A DNA stretch of 64,000 bases, taken from contig OZ245030.1 in assembly GCA_965223985.1 (NCBI GenBank), positions 4,588,001 through 4,652,000 of the forward strand, given 5' to 3'. The notes beneath the pieces were generated by a model that was not told the DNA's origin, did no database searches, and saw only the letters and a program-made list of their open reading frames with translations. Positions 9,077 through 18,291 of this stretch are shown here, piece by piece. Both the position numbers and the translations under genes were made by a program. This DNA is from JAPPKS01 sp963667895. Its GTDB lineage: Bacteria; Poribacteria; WGA-4E; PCPOR2b. The number at the start of each line of letters is the position of its first letter. Position 1 is the first letter of the stretch.

Positions 9077-9193
9077 AGCATAGGGAAAGAAGAATGGGAA
9101 TCTAAATAGCGTAGAGCATCCGGAGTTCGAGTTGAGAGGGCGTCAAGATGTAATCATCCACTCACCATGTTTCCCATCAACATGAGGCAATGA

Positions 9194-12031
9194 TTGAACA
9201 TGAAGCTTGGGGCAAAACTGTGCTTTGTTGCGTTTCTCGTCTTGCTAATTAACAGCACTTATCTGTTTAGCTTCGGAGAACCGACACTTTTCTACATAGC
9301 GAATGTGTTAGTTCATCTCCTCCTCGGTGTTGCACTAACCCTCCCTTTCATCGGTTATGCCTCCAAGCATTTCGCCGCTATGTCCGTGGTTGGGAAAAGC
9401 GGCGTAGTCTTGCTTGGAATTGGAGTAGGTTCGGGCGGCTACTTGATGATTGTGGGCGCGACTACACCCTATCGTTGGCTGCTCGCCCTGCACATAATCA
9501 CCGTGGCAATCGGCACAATTCTATTTATCGGGGACCTATTCTACCGTTCAAGACTGGCCGGCACTTCGGCTCAATTTACGAAAGCGGCGAATGCAGGAGT
9601 AGTTGTCCTTGGAATCGTCTTCCTTTTTCCAATCGGCGCGAAAATAGTTCAGCACTACCTTCCAAACCCGGACTACCTCGTTCAAAATCCGCTGTCACCG
9701 CCAACCAGCATGTATGAGGAAGGAGGCGGTACTGACGGACCCTTTTTCCCCGCCTCTGTCGAGACAGATTCTGGCGATATAATCCCCACCGACTTTTTCC
9801 TTACATCGGAAACCTGTGCCGTAAGCGGATGCCACTCGGATATCTATGAGCAGTGGAATGAATCAGCGCACCATTTTGCATCCTTCAATAATCAGTGGTA
9901 CCGTAAATCTATTATGTACATGCAAGATGTGAACGGAATTCCACCGTCCAAATGGTGCGGCGGGTGTCACGATCTCGCTGTCCTGCTCAACGGCGTGATG
10001 GACCGTCCAATCCGCGAAAATTTGCACACCCCTGCCGCACAAGCTGGACTCGCCTGTACAGCTTGTCATTCGTTTGAGAAGGTAAAGGATACGATGGGCA
10101 ACAGTGGGTACGTTATCAAATATCCCCCTCTGCATGAAATCGCCGCTAGCGACAATCCTGCCATCCGCAAAATCCATAATTACCTCATCCGCCTGGATCC
10201 AGAACCACACAAAAAGAGCTTCCTCAAACCTTTCCATCGTCAGAGCACAGCGGAATTCTGCTCAACCTGTCACAAGGTACACCTTGATGAACCCGTCAAC
10301 AACTTCCGTTGGTTTCGTGGCTTTAATGACTACGATCAATGGCAATCGAGCGGTGTTTCCCACCAGGGTGCGCTGTCCTTCTACTACCCTGAAAAAGCAA
10401 AGAAGTGTACGGACTGTCACATGCCGCTTGTTGCCTCAAAAGATGCAGGGAATATTGATGGAAAAGTCCACAATCACCGTTTCCCCGGCGCAAACACGGC
10501 GCTGCCCTTTGTCAATAAGCATGACGAACAACTCAAGGTTGTCACGGAATTTCTCCAAGACAATCAAGTTACAGTCGATATCTTCGCGTTGAGTCCCGCG
10601 ACACCGATTCAACTATTCGGCGAACCACACTCTAGTGGTCGTCCTTCCGCCTTCAGTATGACGGGCAACGAGAATGATGCAGGCCGAGCCGTAGGAACTG
10701 TGACTGACATCGCGCAGATTATCGCCCCGATTAATCAATCTAATGCGACAGTCAAACGCGGCGAGACAGTCCGCATTGATGTCGTTGTTCGCACAAGAGG
10801 CGTAGGACACCGATTCCCCGCCGGAACAATTGACGCTTTCGATGTCTGGGTAGAATTGAATGCGACAGACGAAAATGGTAAGACTGTCTTCTGGAGTGGA
10901 ATGATTGAGGCAGAGGACGGCAATGGTCCCGTGGACGAAAGCGCCCACTTCTACCGTGCTTACATGCTGGATGAGCACGGCAATCTTATCAATAAACGCA
11001 ATGCCTGGGCAACACGGACAGTTCTCTACGCGCGTACTATCCCACCCGGTGCGGCTGACACGGTTCATTACCGGCTTTCCGTTCCCGCGGATTGTGGAGA
11101 TAAAATTTTCCTGCACGCGAAGTTGAATTATCGCAAGTTCAACTGGTGGCACACACAATGGGCATACGCAGGGGTTCGAGATCCCGAGGACACCGATTTT
11201 CAGCGCGCTAAGGGATACGATGATGGACGCTGGGTGTTCACTGGAGATACTTCGGATGTCGCCGGAAAAATCAAAGCGATTCCCAATTTACCAATCGTCA
11301 CGATGGCAGAAGACAAGGCAGCGCTTCGCGTGATTGATTCCGATGGAAACCTGTCAGAAGTTAAAATTAACATTGGAGAAAATGACCGTGAGCGCTGGAA
11401 CGACTATGGAATCGGTCTCTTCCTCCAAGGAGACCTCAAAGGCGCAGAATCCGTATTTCGTAAAGTGACAGACATCGACTCCGACTATATGGACGGCTGG
11501 GTAAACATTGCACGATGCCGAATTCGAGAGGGAAACATGAAAGGCGCTGAAGCGGTGCTTCGTAAAGCTTTTGACATTCAGCAAAAAATGTCCCCTGACA
11601 ATCCGCATCGCGCGAAGGTGCACTACCTCTATGCCTTGGTCAAAAAGGCGTATGGCGAGTACGATGACGCACTTCGTCAATTAAGGATGGCTGCTGCGCA
11701 ATTCCCGCGCGACCGAAGGGTTCGCAATGAGATTGGTCGTCTGCTGTATCTCCAGCGGAAGTATGAGGAAGCGCTTACGGAATTTCAGAAAACCGTGGCG
11801 GTTAATCCAGAGGATTTGGACGCGCACTACAACATGATGCTCTGCTATCGCGCCCTCAAGAATCAAATGATGGCGGCAAAAGAGGAAAAGTTATACCGGC
11901 GATTCAAGGAGGATGAATCCGTCGAATCTATTACGGGTGCAGTGCGCCGAACAAATCCCTATGCGAATATCGAACGTCAACAGATTCATGAACATACCTC
12001 CGCGTGGAATAGGGACAAAACGGCGTACTAA
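9194..12031 (+). CDS. Membrane-bound multiheme c-type cytochrome with C-terminal TPR repeats
   Basis: A 945-residue protein with three parts. Residues 1-160 hold about four transmembrane helices (such as LCFVAFLVLLI and VLLGIGVGSGGYLMIVG). The middle carries five c-type haem sites: an unusual CX4CH (CAVSGCH), then CGGCH, CTACH, CSTCH and CTDCH. The spacing and the YEQWNESAHH segment resemble cytochrome c554-type proteins. A beta-rich stretch follows, and the last 200 residues form TPR units (LQGDLKGAESVFRKVTDID and following). The haem domain should face the periplasm, giving a role in electron transfer; the donor and acceptor are not readable. GAGG (9184-9187) is 6 nt before the TTG at 9194 and 12 nt before an in-frame ATG at 9200, so the TTG is kept. 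The gene stands alone between an SDR and a Gfo/Idh gene. Confidence 0.85.
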   Translation: MNMKLGAKLCFVAFLVLLINSTYLFSFGEPTLFYIANVLVHLLLGVALTLPFIGYASKHFAAMSVVGKSGVVLLGIGVGSGGYLMIVGATTPYRWLLALHIITVAIGTILFIGDLFYRSRLAGTSAQFTKAANAGVVVLGIVFLFPIGAKIVQHYLPNPDYLVQNPLSPPTSMYEEGGGTDGPFFPASVETDSGDIIPTDFFLTSETCAVSGCHSDIYEQWNESAHHFASFNNQWYRKSIMYMQDVNGIPPSKWCGGCHDLAVLLNGVMDRPIRENLHTPAAQAGLACTACHSFEKVKDTMGNSGYVIKYPPLHEIAASDNPAIRKIHNYLIRLDPEPHKKSFLKPFHRQSTAEFCSTCHKVHLDEPVNNFRWFRGFNDYDQWQSSGVSHQGALSFYYPEKAKKCTDCHMPLVASKDAGNIDGKVHNHRFPGANTALPFVNKHDEQLKVVTEFLQDNQVTVDIFALSPATPIQLFGEPHSSGRPSAFSMTGNENDAGRAVGTVTDIAQIIAPINQSNATVKRGETVRIDVVVRTRGVGHRFPAGTIDAFDVWVELNATDENGKTVFWSGMIEAEDGNGPVDESAHFYRAYMLDEHGNLINKRNAWATRTVLYARTIPPGAADTVHYRLSVPADCGDKIFLHAKLNYRKFNWWHTQWAYAGVRDPEDTDFQRAKGYDDGRWVFTGDTSDVAGKIKAIPNLPIVTMAEDKAALRVIDSDGNLSEVKINIGENDRERWNDYGIGLFLQGDLKGAESVFRKVTDIDSDYMDGWVNIARCRIREGNMKGAEAVLRKAFDIQQKMSPDNPHRAKVHYLYALVKKAYGEYDDALRQLRMAAAQFPRDRRVRNEIGRLLYLQRKYEEALTEFQKTVAVNPEDLDAHYNMMLCYRALKNQMMAAKEEKLYRRFKEDESVESITGAVRRTNPYANIERQQIHEHTSAWNRDKTAY

Positions 12032-12226
12032 GTTGTCCGAAGCCCTACCTCGAAACGCCAATCAACCCAAGTTGCTAGAGCGATTCGGAGATACACCCAG
12101 ATTTGAAGAAGTGCACCCCTTGCACTCAACGCCTGAGAGATAAGGAAAAAAGTAGAACCAAAGGAATCGTCAGAATCACTTATATAACCTTCTGAGTATC
12201 GCATTCCGGTTTAATGGAGGTAACAG

Positions 12227-13174
12227 ATGTTAAAAGTCGGCTTTATCGGCGCGGGTCGTCGTGCACAGCACGGTCATTACCCATGCGTCAATCGCCTTGA
12301 TGATATCAGCATTCAGTCTGTCGCCGAACTTGACGAAAATCGAATGAAGCAAGTTGTGGAGACATACAACATTCAACGGGCGTACACGGACTATCACACT
12401 ATGCTCAACGATGTGGATCTCGACGTCATTTACATCATCATGGGCGAAACGTTGGTAACTCAACCTGCGCTCGACTGTATGAATGCGGGAAAGCATGTCT
12501 TTATCGAAAAACCTGCTGGTGCGAACACCGATGAAACCCAAGAAATGCTCGATACCGCCATTCGAAATAACGTCTACTGTATGGTCGGTTATCAACGGCG
12601 TTATACTGCAGTAACCCAAGAAGCCATACGGCGAGTAAAAGAAAGGGGGCCCGCAACACTCGCTATAGGAGAATTTCACAAGCTGCTGCGCGACGGACCT
12701 GGTGCCACCAGCACATTGTGGAACGATGTCTGTCATGTCGTAGATCTCGTACGCTTTATGGTCGGCAGCAGTGTAGTCGAAGTGCACGCTTATCAGGACA
12801 GCCACGCGTCAAATTGGCCCAATTGCTACAACGGTTTGATTCGATTTGCCAACAACGCAGTTGGGATTGTGACCGGGAACCGTTCGTCGGGAGCACGGTA
12901 TCTGCGCGCAGAATTGCACGGGCTAGGGATTGGCACCTATATGCAAATTCCAGAGCAAATCGAAATTTACGAAGACAATAGCGGGCCCCAAATCCTTTCA
13001 GGAGCAGAAATCTACGGAACAGATGTTAACGATAAAGCAAGTTATGAAGGCACATTGGCGATGCACCAACATTTTGTCCACTGTATTCATAAGGGCGAGA
13101 CGCCCTGCAGCGATATACGCGATGTCATTCACACCTCACACCTTGTCGATCAGTTGGAGGGCATCAGTCGCTGA
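12227..13174 (+). CDS. Gfo/Idh/MocA-family oxidoreductase
   Basis: NAD(P)-dependent sugar-type oxidoreductase of 315 residues. The N-terminal Rossmann domain begins LKVGFIGAGRRAQHGHYP (GxGxxxxxH-type loop). It contains the conserved EKPAGANTDET block, in which Lys of E-K-P is the usual catalytic lysine, and NDVCHVVDLVRFMVG, whose His corresponds to the usual catalytic His region. The C-terminal alpha/beta domain is shorter than average. A clear TGGAGG ribosome-binding site (12215-12220) precedes the ATG by 6 nt. It converges on the PhyH gene. Substrate is unknown; cyclitols, hexose derivatives or amino sugars are typical. Confidence 0.9.
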   Translation: MLKVGFIGAGRRAQHGHYPCVNRLDDISIQSVAELDENRMKQVVETYNIQRAYTDYHTMLNDVDLDVIYIIMGETLVTQPALDCMNAGKHVFIEKPAGANTDETQEMLDTAIRNNVYCMVGYQRRYTAVTQEAIRRVKERGPATLAIGEFHKLLRDGPGATSTLWNDVCHVVDLVRFMVGSSVVEVHAYQDSHASNWPNCYNGLIRFANNAVGIVTGNRSSGARYLRAELHGLGIGTYMQIPEQIEIYEDNSGPQILSGAEIYGTDVNDKASYEGTLAMHQHFVHCIHKGETPCSDIRDVIHTSHLVDQLEGISR

Positions 13175-13274
13175 TGTATTTCGTAATCTAGAAAGGGTTG
13201 AAGTGCTGAAAACCTTATGGTGTTAGGTTTCTGACAAGCGCTCATCAACGCTCTTCTTTATCGAAGAAAACGTC

Positions 13275-14060
13275 TCAACTCAGGTATTTACCCGGCGACC
13301 GGGTGGGTTCATATTCAGCTTCAGGGTCACGATGCAGGATGACCTCCGGCACCTCCTCGGTCCAATACTCAGGCGTAATGAACGGGCGGGAGTGCCAGCC
13401 CAGCAACAGCATGCGCCGCTGGGTACTGCGGTTGGCTCGCGCTGCATGTAATACTCGCCCCTCGCCAATGACGAGAGAACCCGCGTTCACCGGCACATCG
13501 ACGGCGCCGGGATAGTCGCAGAACATATATTGATCCCTCTCTGACACGTGATAGGCACCTTGTTCGTGAGCGGGCGTCAACCGATCGTGTAGCGGAATGC
13601 GGCTCAGATGCGTACCGGGAATCACTCGAAAACACCCGTTCTCGACGGTGGTATCCTCCAGATAATAGGAGAGGAATATATACTGAACCCACGGTGCCGC
13701 GCTTATCGGGTCGTTCCAACTAATCCAGTCTTGGTGCCAATAGAGTGGCGGTCCACCCGGTGGTTTACTAAGGATAATGAATCCGCCGTGCGAACAAAAA
13801 TCGTCTAGTTGCATCGCCTTTAGCACCTCCCACGTGGGCTTCCAGTGAATTAGCCGATCAATCACCGGCTCCGCGCTCCCACGTACTGAAAGGTTAGATC
13901 CTTGGTACTTCCATTCTGGGGGGTGTTCTACAGAATCAAGCAACCCGTTCGTCGCCCGCCGCAGTTCATCGAGAAAACCCTCGGTCAAGATATCCTCAAC
14001 TACGCAATATCCATCCTTAATCAACTGGCTGCGCTTCTCAAGCGCGACATCATGTTCCAC
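13275..14060 (-). CDS. Phytanoyl-CoA dioxygenase (PhyH)-family protein
   Basis: Fe(II)/2-oxoglutarate-dependent oxygenase-like protein of 261 residues on a double-stranded beta-helix. The iron ligands H109-Q-D111 (in YWHQDWISW) and the distal H205 (in VLHAARANRS) are visible, and an arginine shortly after H205 could bind 2-oxoglutarate. The cofactor set looks intact. It lies 106 bp downstream of the GH116-like glycosidase on the same strand and may be co-transcribed with it. Substrate is unknown. It is one of three PhyH genes in this window, and they differ clearly from one another. Confidence 0.9.
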   Translation of the reverse strand: MEHDVALEKRSQLIKDGYCVVEDILTEGFLDELRRATNGLLDSVEHPPEWKYQGSNLSVRGSAEPVIDRLIHWKPTWEVLKAMQLDDFCSHGGFIILSKPPGGPPLYWHQDWISWNDPISAAPWVQYIFLSYYLEDTTVENGCFRVIPGTHLSRIPLHDRLTPAHEQGAYHVSERDQYMFCDYPGAVDVPVNAGSLVIGEGRVLHAARANRSTQRRMLLLGWHSRPFITPEYWTEEVPEVILHRDPEAEYEPTRSPGKYLS

Positions 14061-14166
14061 TATAGCCTAGAACTCCTATCATTTTGAGATATTTGTTGAA
14101 TCTGTCCATTCGTTCGACTTGCCCCGCTTAACTGGCAGATACGGACAAAGCGCTTAGTAACTGTCA

Positions 14167-16566
14167 TCAATGCGATTCGCCGCAAGAATTTTTCTCTTTT
14201 CCGGCTTGAATGATTCGGTCTGCAAAGCTGCCAGGGGCGCAAAATTCCCGGATGTTTTGCCCAAATAACGCCGGGGGCACCGCCCAAATTGCCATACCAA
14301 AGTAATCATCGCAAGCTCTCGGAACTGCGCCATCCGGTTTGAAAAAGCCCTGAGGAAAATCCCAAGCGAAGAGATGATCTAGCACCAGGTTGCGGAGCAT
14401 CTGCTCCATGATTTCCTTCGCCACCTCAGGACGTTCCTGATACGCGTATTCTGCTGAAAGCAGCGCGTTGTGCGACGGGAAAATTCCCTCTGAATCGACC
14501 GCTCCTGAACTATCCAAAGTGCCATCCGGACGCATCGCGTTAGCAGCGCCCACCGGAATCGGTTTAACACACAACCGTTCGATCGTATCTAGTGTAGCGT
14601 TCAGGCGATCCGCCGGAAAGACCTCCGGGAGTCCCAAGAGGGCGCAACTGAAAGACCCCTCTAGCTGGTAGGAAAACACCGTATCCGATCGATATTCGGT
14701 GCCCGGGGCATTGAACGTATAGTACGATTGAGCGTCCGAATTCCACAGAGTCTCCTCCATTGCTCGGCTTCCCTTGTCAATCCAATCCCGACACGCATCG
14801 GCGAATGTTTTGTCATCAACATGTTCCGCCATCCGCTCCGCAACCCTTAGCGCGCACAACCAATGTCCCGCTGTATACGACGCATTGCCGCGCCAGTCCC
14901 ACGAATCGTACGGCTGGCCCCTGGGAGCAGTGATTGGATCATATGAAACCAACCCATCATCGTAGACCGACTGGGTCATATGGAGGCACATGGCACGCTT
15001 GATAGTCGGATAGAATTCGCACACCACTTCGTCATTACCAGTCCGCTGCCACATGCGATCTACCATTTCTGCAAACAGGAAGCCATTAACCAAGGCGTGC
15101 GCATAGGCGGGCATGTCGTGCTCATTTATACCAAGTTGCAAGGGTATCCGACCATCATCCAGTTGATATGCTGCAATTGCACGGAGTGTTCCCAGTCTTA
15201 GTTCGGGGAAAAAATAGGTAATTGCGAAATCGCCCCAGAAGGCTTGACAGATTACCTCACGCAAGGGCATTGTCCGCGCGGCTTCAACCAGAGTTAGCAG
15301 CCCGTCTCGCGGATTCGCACCGGGGAGACGTATGTAGGAGCTGTCCTTGGTTATCAGGTGAAAGATGTTTACGAGTGCGTCCCGTAAGTAATCCGGCAGC
15401 GCCTCCTCAGAATAGATTGCCTCCTGCCAAGCGAGCACACATTCCAGCAAGGACCGGTGCTCATTCGCCAAGTATTCGGCAACCTCTAGCGGGCTCTTGA
15501 AGCGTGTATGGTACATATTTATCGCCCGCGTTTTAGGCCAATACGGTGCGTACCACGACAGCACAAAACGAACCGTTTTCGCCTCGCCGGGTTGGAGTAC
15601 GAAGTCCACCGCGGCAGAGCTCCCTGTCGTGTCAGATTCCCATCGCGGCAAGCTGTCCGCAATGGAAGCCCATGCGTCGCCATCAGCACCCAATGCACCA
15701 CCGGTGCGAACTGAATCGGGTCCCACAACACCTAATGCATAACCGTACGGCACCCAAGTTTCAGACACCGGATATCCGCCGGGCAGTGTATCCGCCGAAT
15801 CGGGTCCAGGCCAACCGCTTGACCAAGTGGTGACCGTCACCCCGCGAAAGGGCGTTGTGATATTTTCACGCTTAAAATCGGCGGCGCCTTGGCTCTCCTT
15901 CTCGTCCGGACCAGGGAAGCTAAACGCAATTGTCCCGCTTTCTGCACGTTTGCTCGTGTTGCGTAAGTGCACTTCGAAGATGGCTCCGGGTATGTTCGAT
16001 TTTGCTGCATCTCCCGGAATGAAGGGCGTCCAAGCGCGCAATCCAACACGGATGGGCGCATCAATCTCGAATTCCAAATCTGCAACCGGGTAGTGTCCCC
16101 AATAGTGAATCTGCTGGGCGCCTTCCACGCCATCCGGGGCGTCTAGGCTCAACACGTAGCTTTTGTCTCCCAACGCCAAGCCTAGGAACGGCAGATCAAC
16201 GTTACGGGTCTGTGGAACCGGCGTAGTCCACCAGTTCAACTTCGCTCCAGTCTCCGGGTTAACAAGATTGTTGTAGAGAGACCAGCCGCCGAGACAGCCG
16301 TCAAGCCGCAACGTCGCATAGCCGGTGCCAACGCCACCCAGCGGAACACCACATTCTCGAATCAACGGCCAGTGCGCTTTGTGGGACGCGGTTACTTCAG
16401 GATTGCTAAATCCGGTATATGGGACGCCTCCACCGTTACGGTAAATTACACCCACAGCCGGTTGAGAGAATCCATGGGCGTGAAATGTCTGCCATTGCCG
16501 TTCGGGCAAGTCTATTGGAAATAGTTCGTAATCGTGCGAGTTCGGATGGTTAGAGGAGCGGCTCAT
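14167..16566 (-). CDS. GH116-like glycosidase (GBA2/DUF608 type)
   Basis: A 799-residue protein with the two-domain layout of bile-acid beta-glucosidase GBA2 relatives. The N-terminal beta-sandwich begins with ECGVPLGGVGTG and GCLGGWSLYNN, typical of the GBA2 N-terminal domain. The C-terminal (alpha/alpha)6 barrel contains PYDSWDWRGNASYTAGHW, which I align with the QTYDxW-xx-GxSAY segment that carries the acid/base Asp of GH116. The nucleophile Glu is less certain; the PLREVICQAFWG segment is the best match. No signal peptide is seen, so it is probably cytoplasmic. A beta-glucosidase or beta-xylosidase role is typical of the family. It precedes a PhyH gene on the same strand. Confidence 0.8.
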   Translation of the reverse strand: MSRSSNHPNSHDYELFPIDLPERQWQTFHAHGFSQPAVGVIYRNGGGVPYTGFSNPEVTASHKAHWPLIRECGVPLGGVGTGYATLRLDGCLGGWSLYNNLVNPETGAKLNWWTTPVPQTRNVDLPFLGLALGDKSYVLSLDAPDGVEGAQQIHYWGHYPVADLEFEIDAPIRVGLRAWTPFIPGDAAKSNIPGAIFEVHLRNTSKRAESGTIAFSFPGPDEKESQGAADFKRENITTPFRGVTVTTWSSGWPGPDSADTLPGGYPVSETWVPYGYALGVVGPDSVRTGGALGADGDAWASIADSLPRWESDTTGSSAAVDFVLQPGEAKTVRFVLSWYAPYWPKTRAINMYHTRFKSPLEVAEYLANEHRSLLECVLAWQEAIYSEEALPDYLRDALVNIFHLITKDSSYIRLPGANPRDGLLTLVEAARTMPLREVICQAFWGDFAITYFFPELRLGTLRAIAAYQLDDGRIPLQLGINEHDMPAYAHALVNGFLFAEMVDRMWQRTGNDEVVCEFYPTIKRAMCLHMTQSVYDDGLVSYDPITAPRGQPYDSWDWRGNASYTAGHWLCALRVAERMAEHVDDKTFADACRDWIDKGSRAMEETLWNSDAQSYYTFNAPGTEYRSDTVFSYQLEGSFSCALLGLPEVFPADRLNATLDTIERLCVKPIPVGAANAMRPDGTLDSSGAVDSEGIFPSHNALLSAEYAYQERPEVAKEIMEQMLRNLVLDHLFAWDFPQGFFKPDGAVPRACDDYFGMAIWAVPPALFGQNIREFCAPGSFADRIIQAGKEKNSCGESH

Positions 16567-16866
16567 ACTTAACTCCTGTGAGCGTTTTAATTCATTTAAA
16601 ATGCGTTTTATCCCAGATTAAGTTATGAGGCGATTATAGCATCATTCCAGAATCCGGTCAAGAGCGATGCAGCGAATCCTTTTCAATAAAGAACCGCGTC
16701 CATCACAACCATGAACCGTTGAATCTCTCTTTCACCCGTTGCCCTGCTGGAACTGAACCATCCAACGCTACAGACAACTTCCCCGTTTTCATTTTTCTCT
16801 TGACAATTCAGGCGACGTGTGAAATCATATGGCTTTTTGGCGTGTCAGTTGAGAGGAGACAATTCT

Positions 16867-17211
16867 ATGGAAATAAATGCTCGTGAAAATCAAGGCGTTA
16901 CAGTGTTTGACCTCAGTGGCAGGATTATCGGCGCTGATAGTATTCAACTTAAGCAAGCGATAGACAAATCAATTGCCCAAATGGAAATACCGAAGCTGCT
17001 GTTCAATCTATCCGGGGTCTCTATGCTGGATAGTACCGGACTAGGAACCCTTGTCGGATCCCACCTGTCTGCCTCACGAAAAGGGGGGCGTATCGGTATT
17101 ATCAATGTTGCGGAAGGTGCGCAGAGTATATTGATCATTGCCAAGTTGGTTTCAGTGCTGGAGCGCTTCGAGTCGGAAGCAGATGCAGTTGAAGCATTGT
17201 CGTCTAGTTGA
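16867..17211 (+). CDS. STAS-domain anti-sigma factor antagonist
   Basis: A 114-residue single STAS domain of the SpoIIAA/RsbV type. It starts MEINARENQGVTVFDLSGRI and contains MLDSTGLGTLVGSH, where Ser of D-S-T is the usual regulatory phosphorylation site for an anti-sigma kinase. The ATG at 16867 has AGGAG (16854-16858) 8 nt upstream and is preferred to a longer start at 16819. No partner RsbW-like kinase lies next to it; an ECF sigma factor on the other strand is the nearest regulator. In the 300 bp upstream I see only a TTGACA at 16800-16805 without a convincing -10. Confidence 0.88.
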   Translation: MEINARENQGVTVFDLSGRIIGADSIQLKQAIDKSIAQMEIPKLLFNLSGVSMLDSTGLGTLVGSHLSASRKGGRIGIINVAEGAQSILIIAKLVSVLERFESEADAVEALSSS

Positions 17212-17400
17212 AGCACTTTTCCCGTTCTACCTTCCCTCCAGGGCACTCTACTACTACGTCGCTTGGTATGCGATCCAAGCACTCAAGACGATGGAAGCCT
17301 CACGTGTTAGTTCACAAGGCTGTGATTGCAAAATTTGCAATTTCTACAGAAGGAATTGACCGCTCTAATTTCCCAGAGGCGGGGGAAGATTCGGAATCCT

Positions 17401-18042
17401 CTAAATAAGAATCCCCAACTCGAGTTGTTCGTTTCTCAAATACGGCAAGAGTAGCATTTGAAGCCGTCGATGAGCGTGGTGTAAATGAGCTTTGATTGTG
17501 CCCTCGGACCTGTCCAACCGCGCGGCAATTTCCTTTAACTGGAGTCCTTCCTGATAGCGGAGGTTAAAGACGCGTTGTTGTCCGGGCGGGAGTTGGTTGA
17601 CCGCCCTACCGATAATCTGTCCAAGTTCTTTCGTTTCGGCTTGGTCGGGAGGTAGTGGCTTGGAATCGTTGAATGTGTGCCCCTCATTGGTGCCAGACGG
17701 CGATGCATCAATCGGTAAAATCTGGACGCGCTTCTGTTGGCGAATGAAATCAATGCATAAATTGGTTGCGATTCGATAAAGCCAGCTATAAAATGCCGCT
17801 TGTTTTTTGAACTGGGGTAGCGCTTGAAATGCTTTCATAAATATATCCTGGCAGAGATCGTTCGCGGATTCGGGGTTGGGGACATATTTGTAAACGAGGT
17901 TATAAATTCTTCCCTGGTACCTTATAACAAGTTCATTGAAGACTTCCTTCTCGCCTTTCTGAAATCGGTCAATTAGCGCACTTTCACTACTAGAAGCATC
18001 TCTCAAATCAATCGATGAGATGCCGGCATACTTCTTAGCCAT
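17401..18042 (-). CDS. ECF-type RNA polymerase sigma factor
   Basis: A 213-residue group 4 sigma factor. Region 2 (about residues 22-95) includes the core-binding and -10 recognition segment with DLCQDIFMKAFQALPQF and WLYRIATNLCIDFIRQ. Region 4 is the C-terminal helix-turn-helix (LPPGQQRVFNLRYQEGLQLKEIAARLDRSEGTIKAH), with its recognition helix near SEGTIKAHLHHAHRRL. It is RpoE-like. No adjacent zinc-type anti-sigma gene is visible downstream, where a convergent STAS gene lies, so its regulator is unknown. Confidence 0.93.
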   Translation of the reverse strand: MAKKYAGISSIDLRDASSSESALIDRFQKGEKEVFNELVIRYQGRIYNLVYKYVPNPESANDLCQDIFMKAFQALPQFKKQAAFYSWLYRIATNLCIDFIRQQKRVQILPIDASPSGTNEGHTFNDSKPLPPDQAETKELGQIIGRAVNQLPPGQQRVFNLRYQEGLQLKEIAARLDRSEGTIKAHLHHAHRRLQMLLLPYLRNEQLELGILI

Positions 18043-18291
18043 CTAGCTTCCCCTCCTCTGAGCATTAGGCAATTCGCTTCATTTAACAATTTGACTGAGG
18101 TGCGCATATCATTTCCCTGCTTCAAATCTATACACGACAATCGCTTCAAATAGTTCCATTTTTTTTCAATAATGGATTTCCTGAGAACGGGCAAACTCCT
18201 TACGATTGTAAGTGTAAATGTGTTGAACCGTTACAAGTTCCAGGTTTCTGGTATCTGCTAATACACCACGCGTCTTAACATTCTTTGTGCC

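Noticed and set aside
10613..11158. Minus-strand open frame of 181 codons
   Set aside because: It lies wholly inside the multiheme cytochrome gene and shows no domain or ribosome-binding site.
12230..12805. Minus-strand open frame of 191 codons
   Set aside because: It is antisense to the Gfo/Idh gene, whose motifs are clear.
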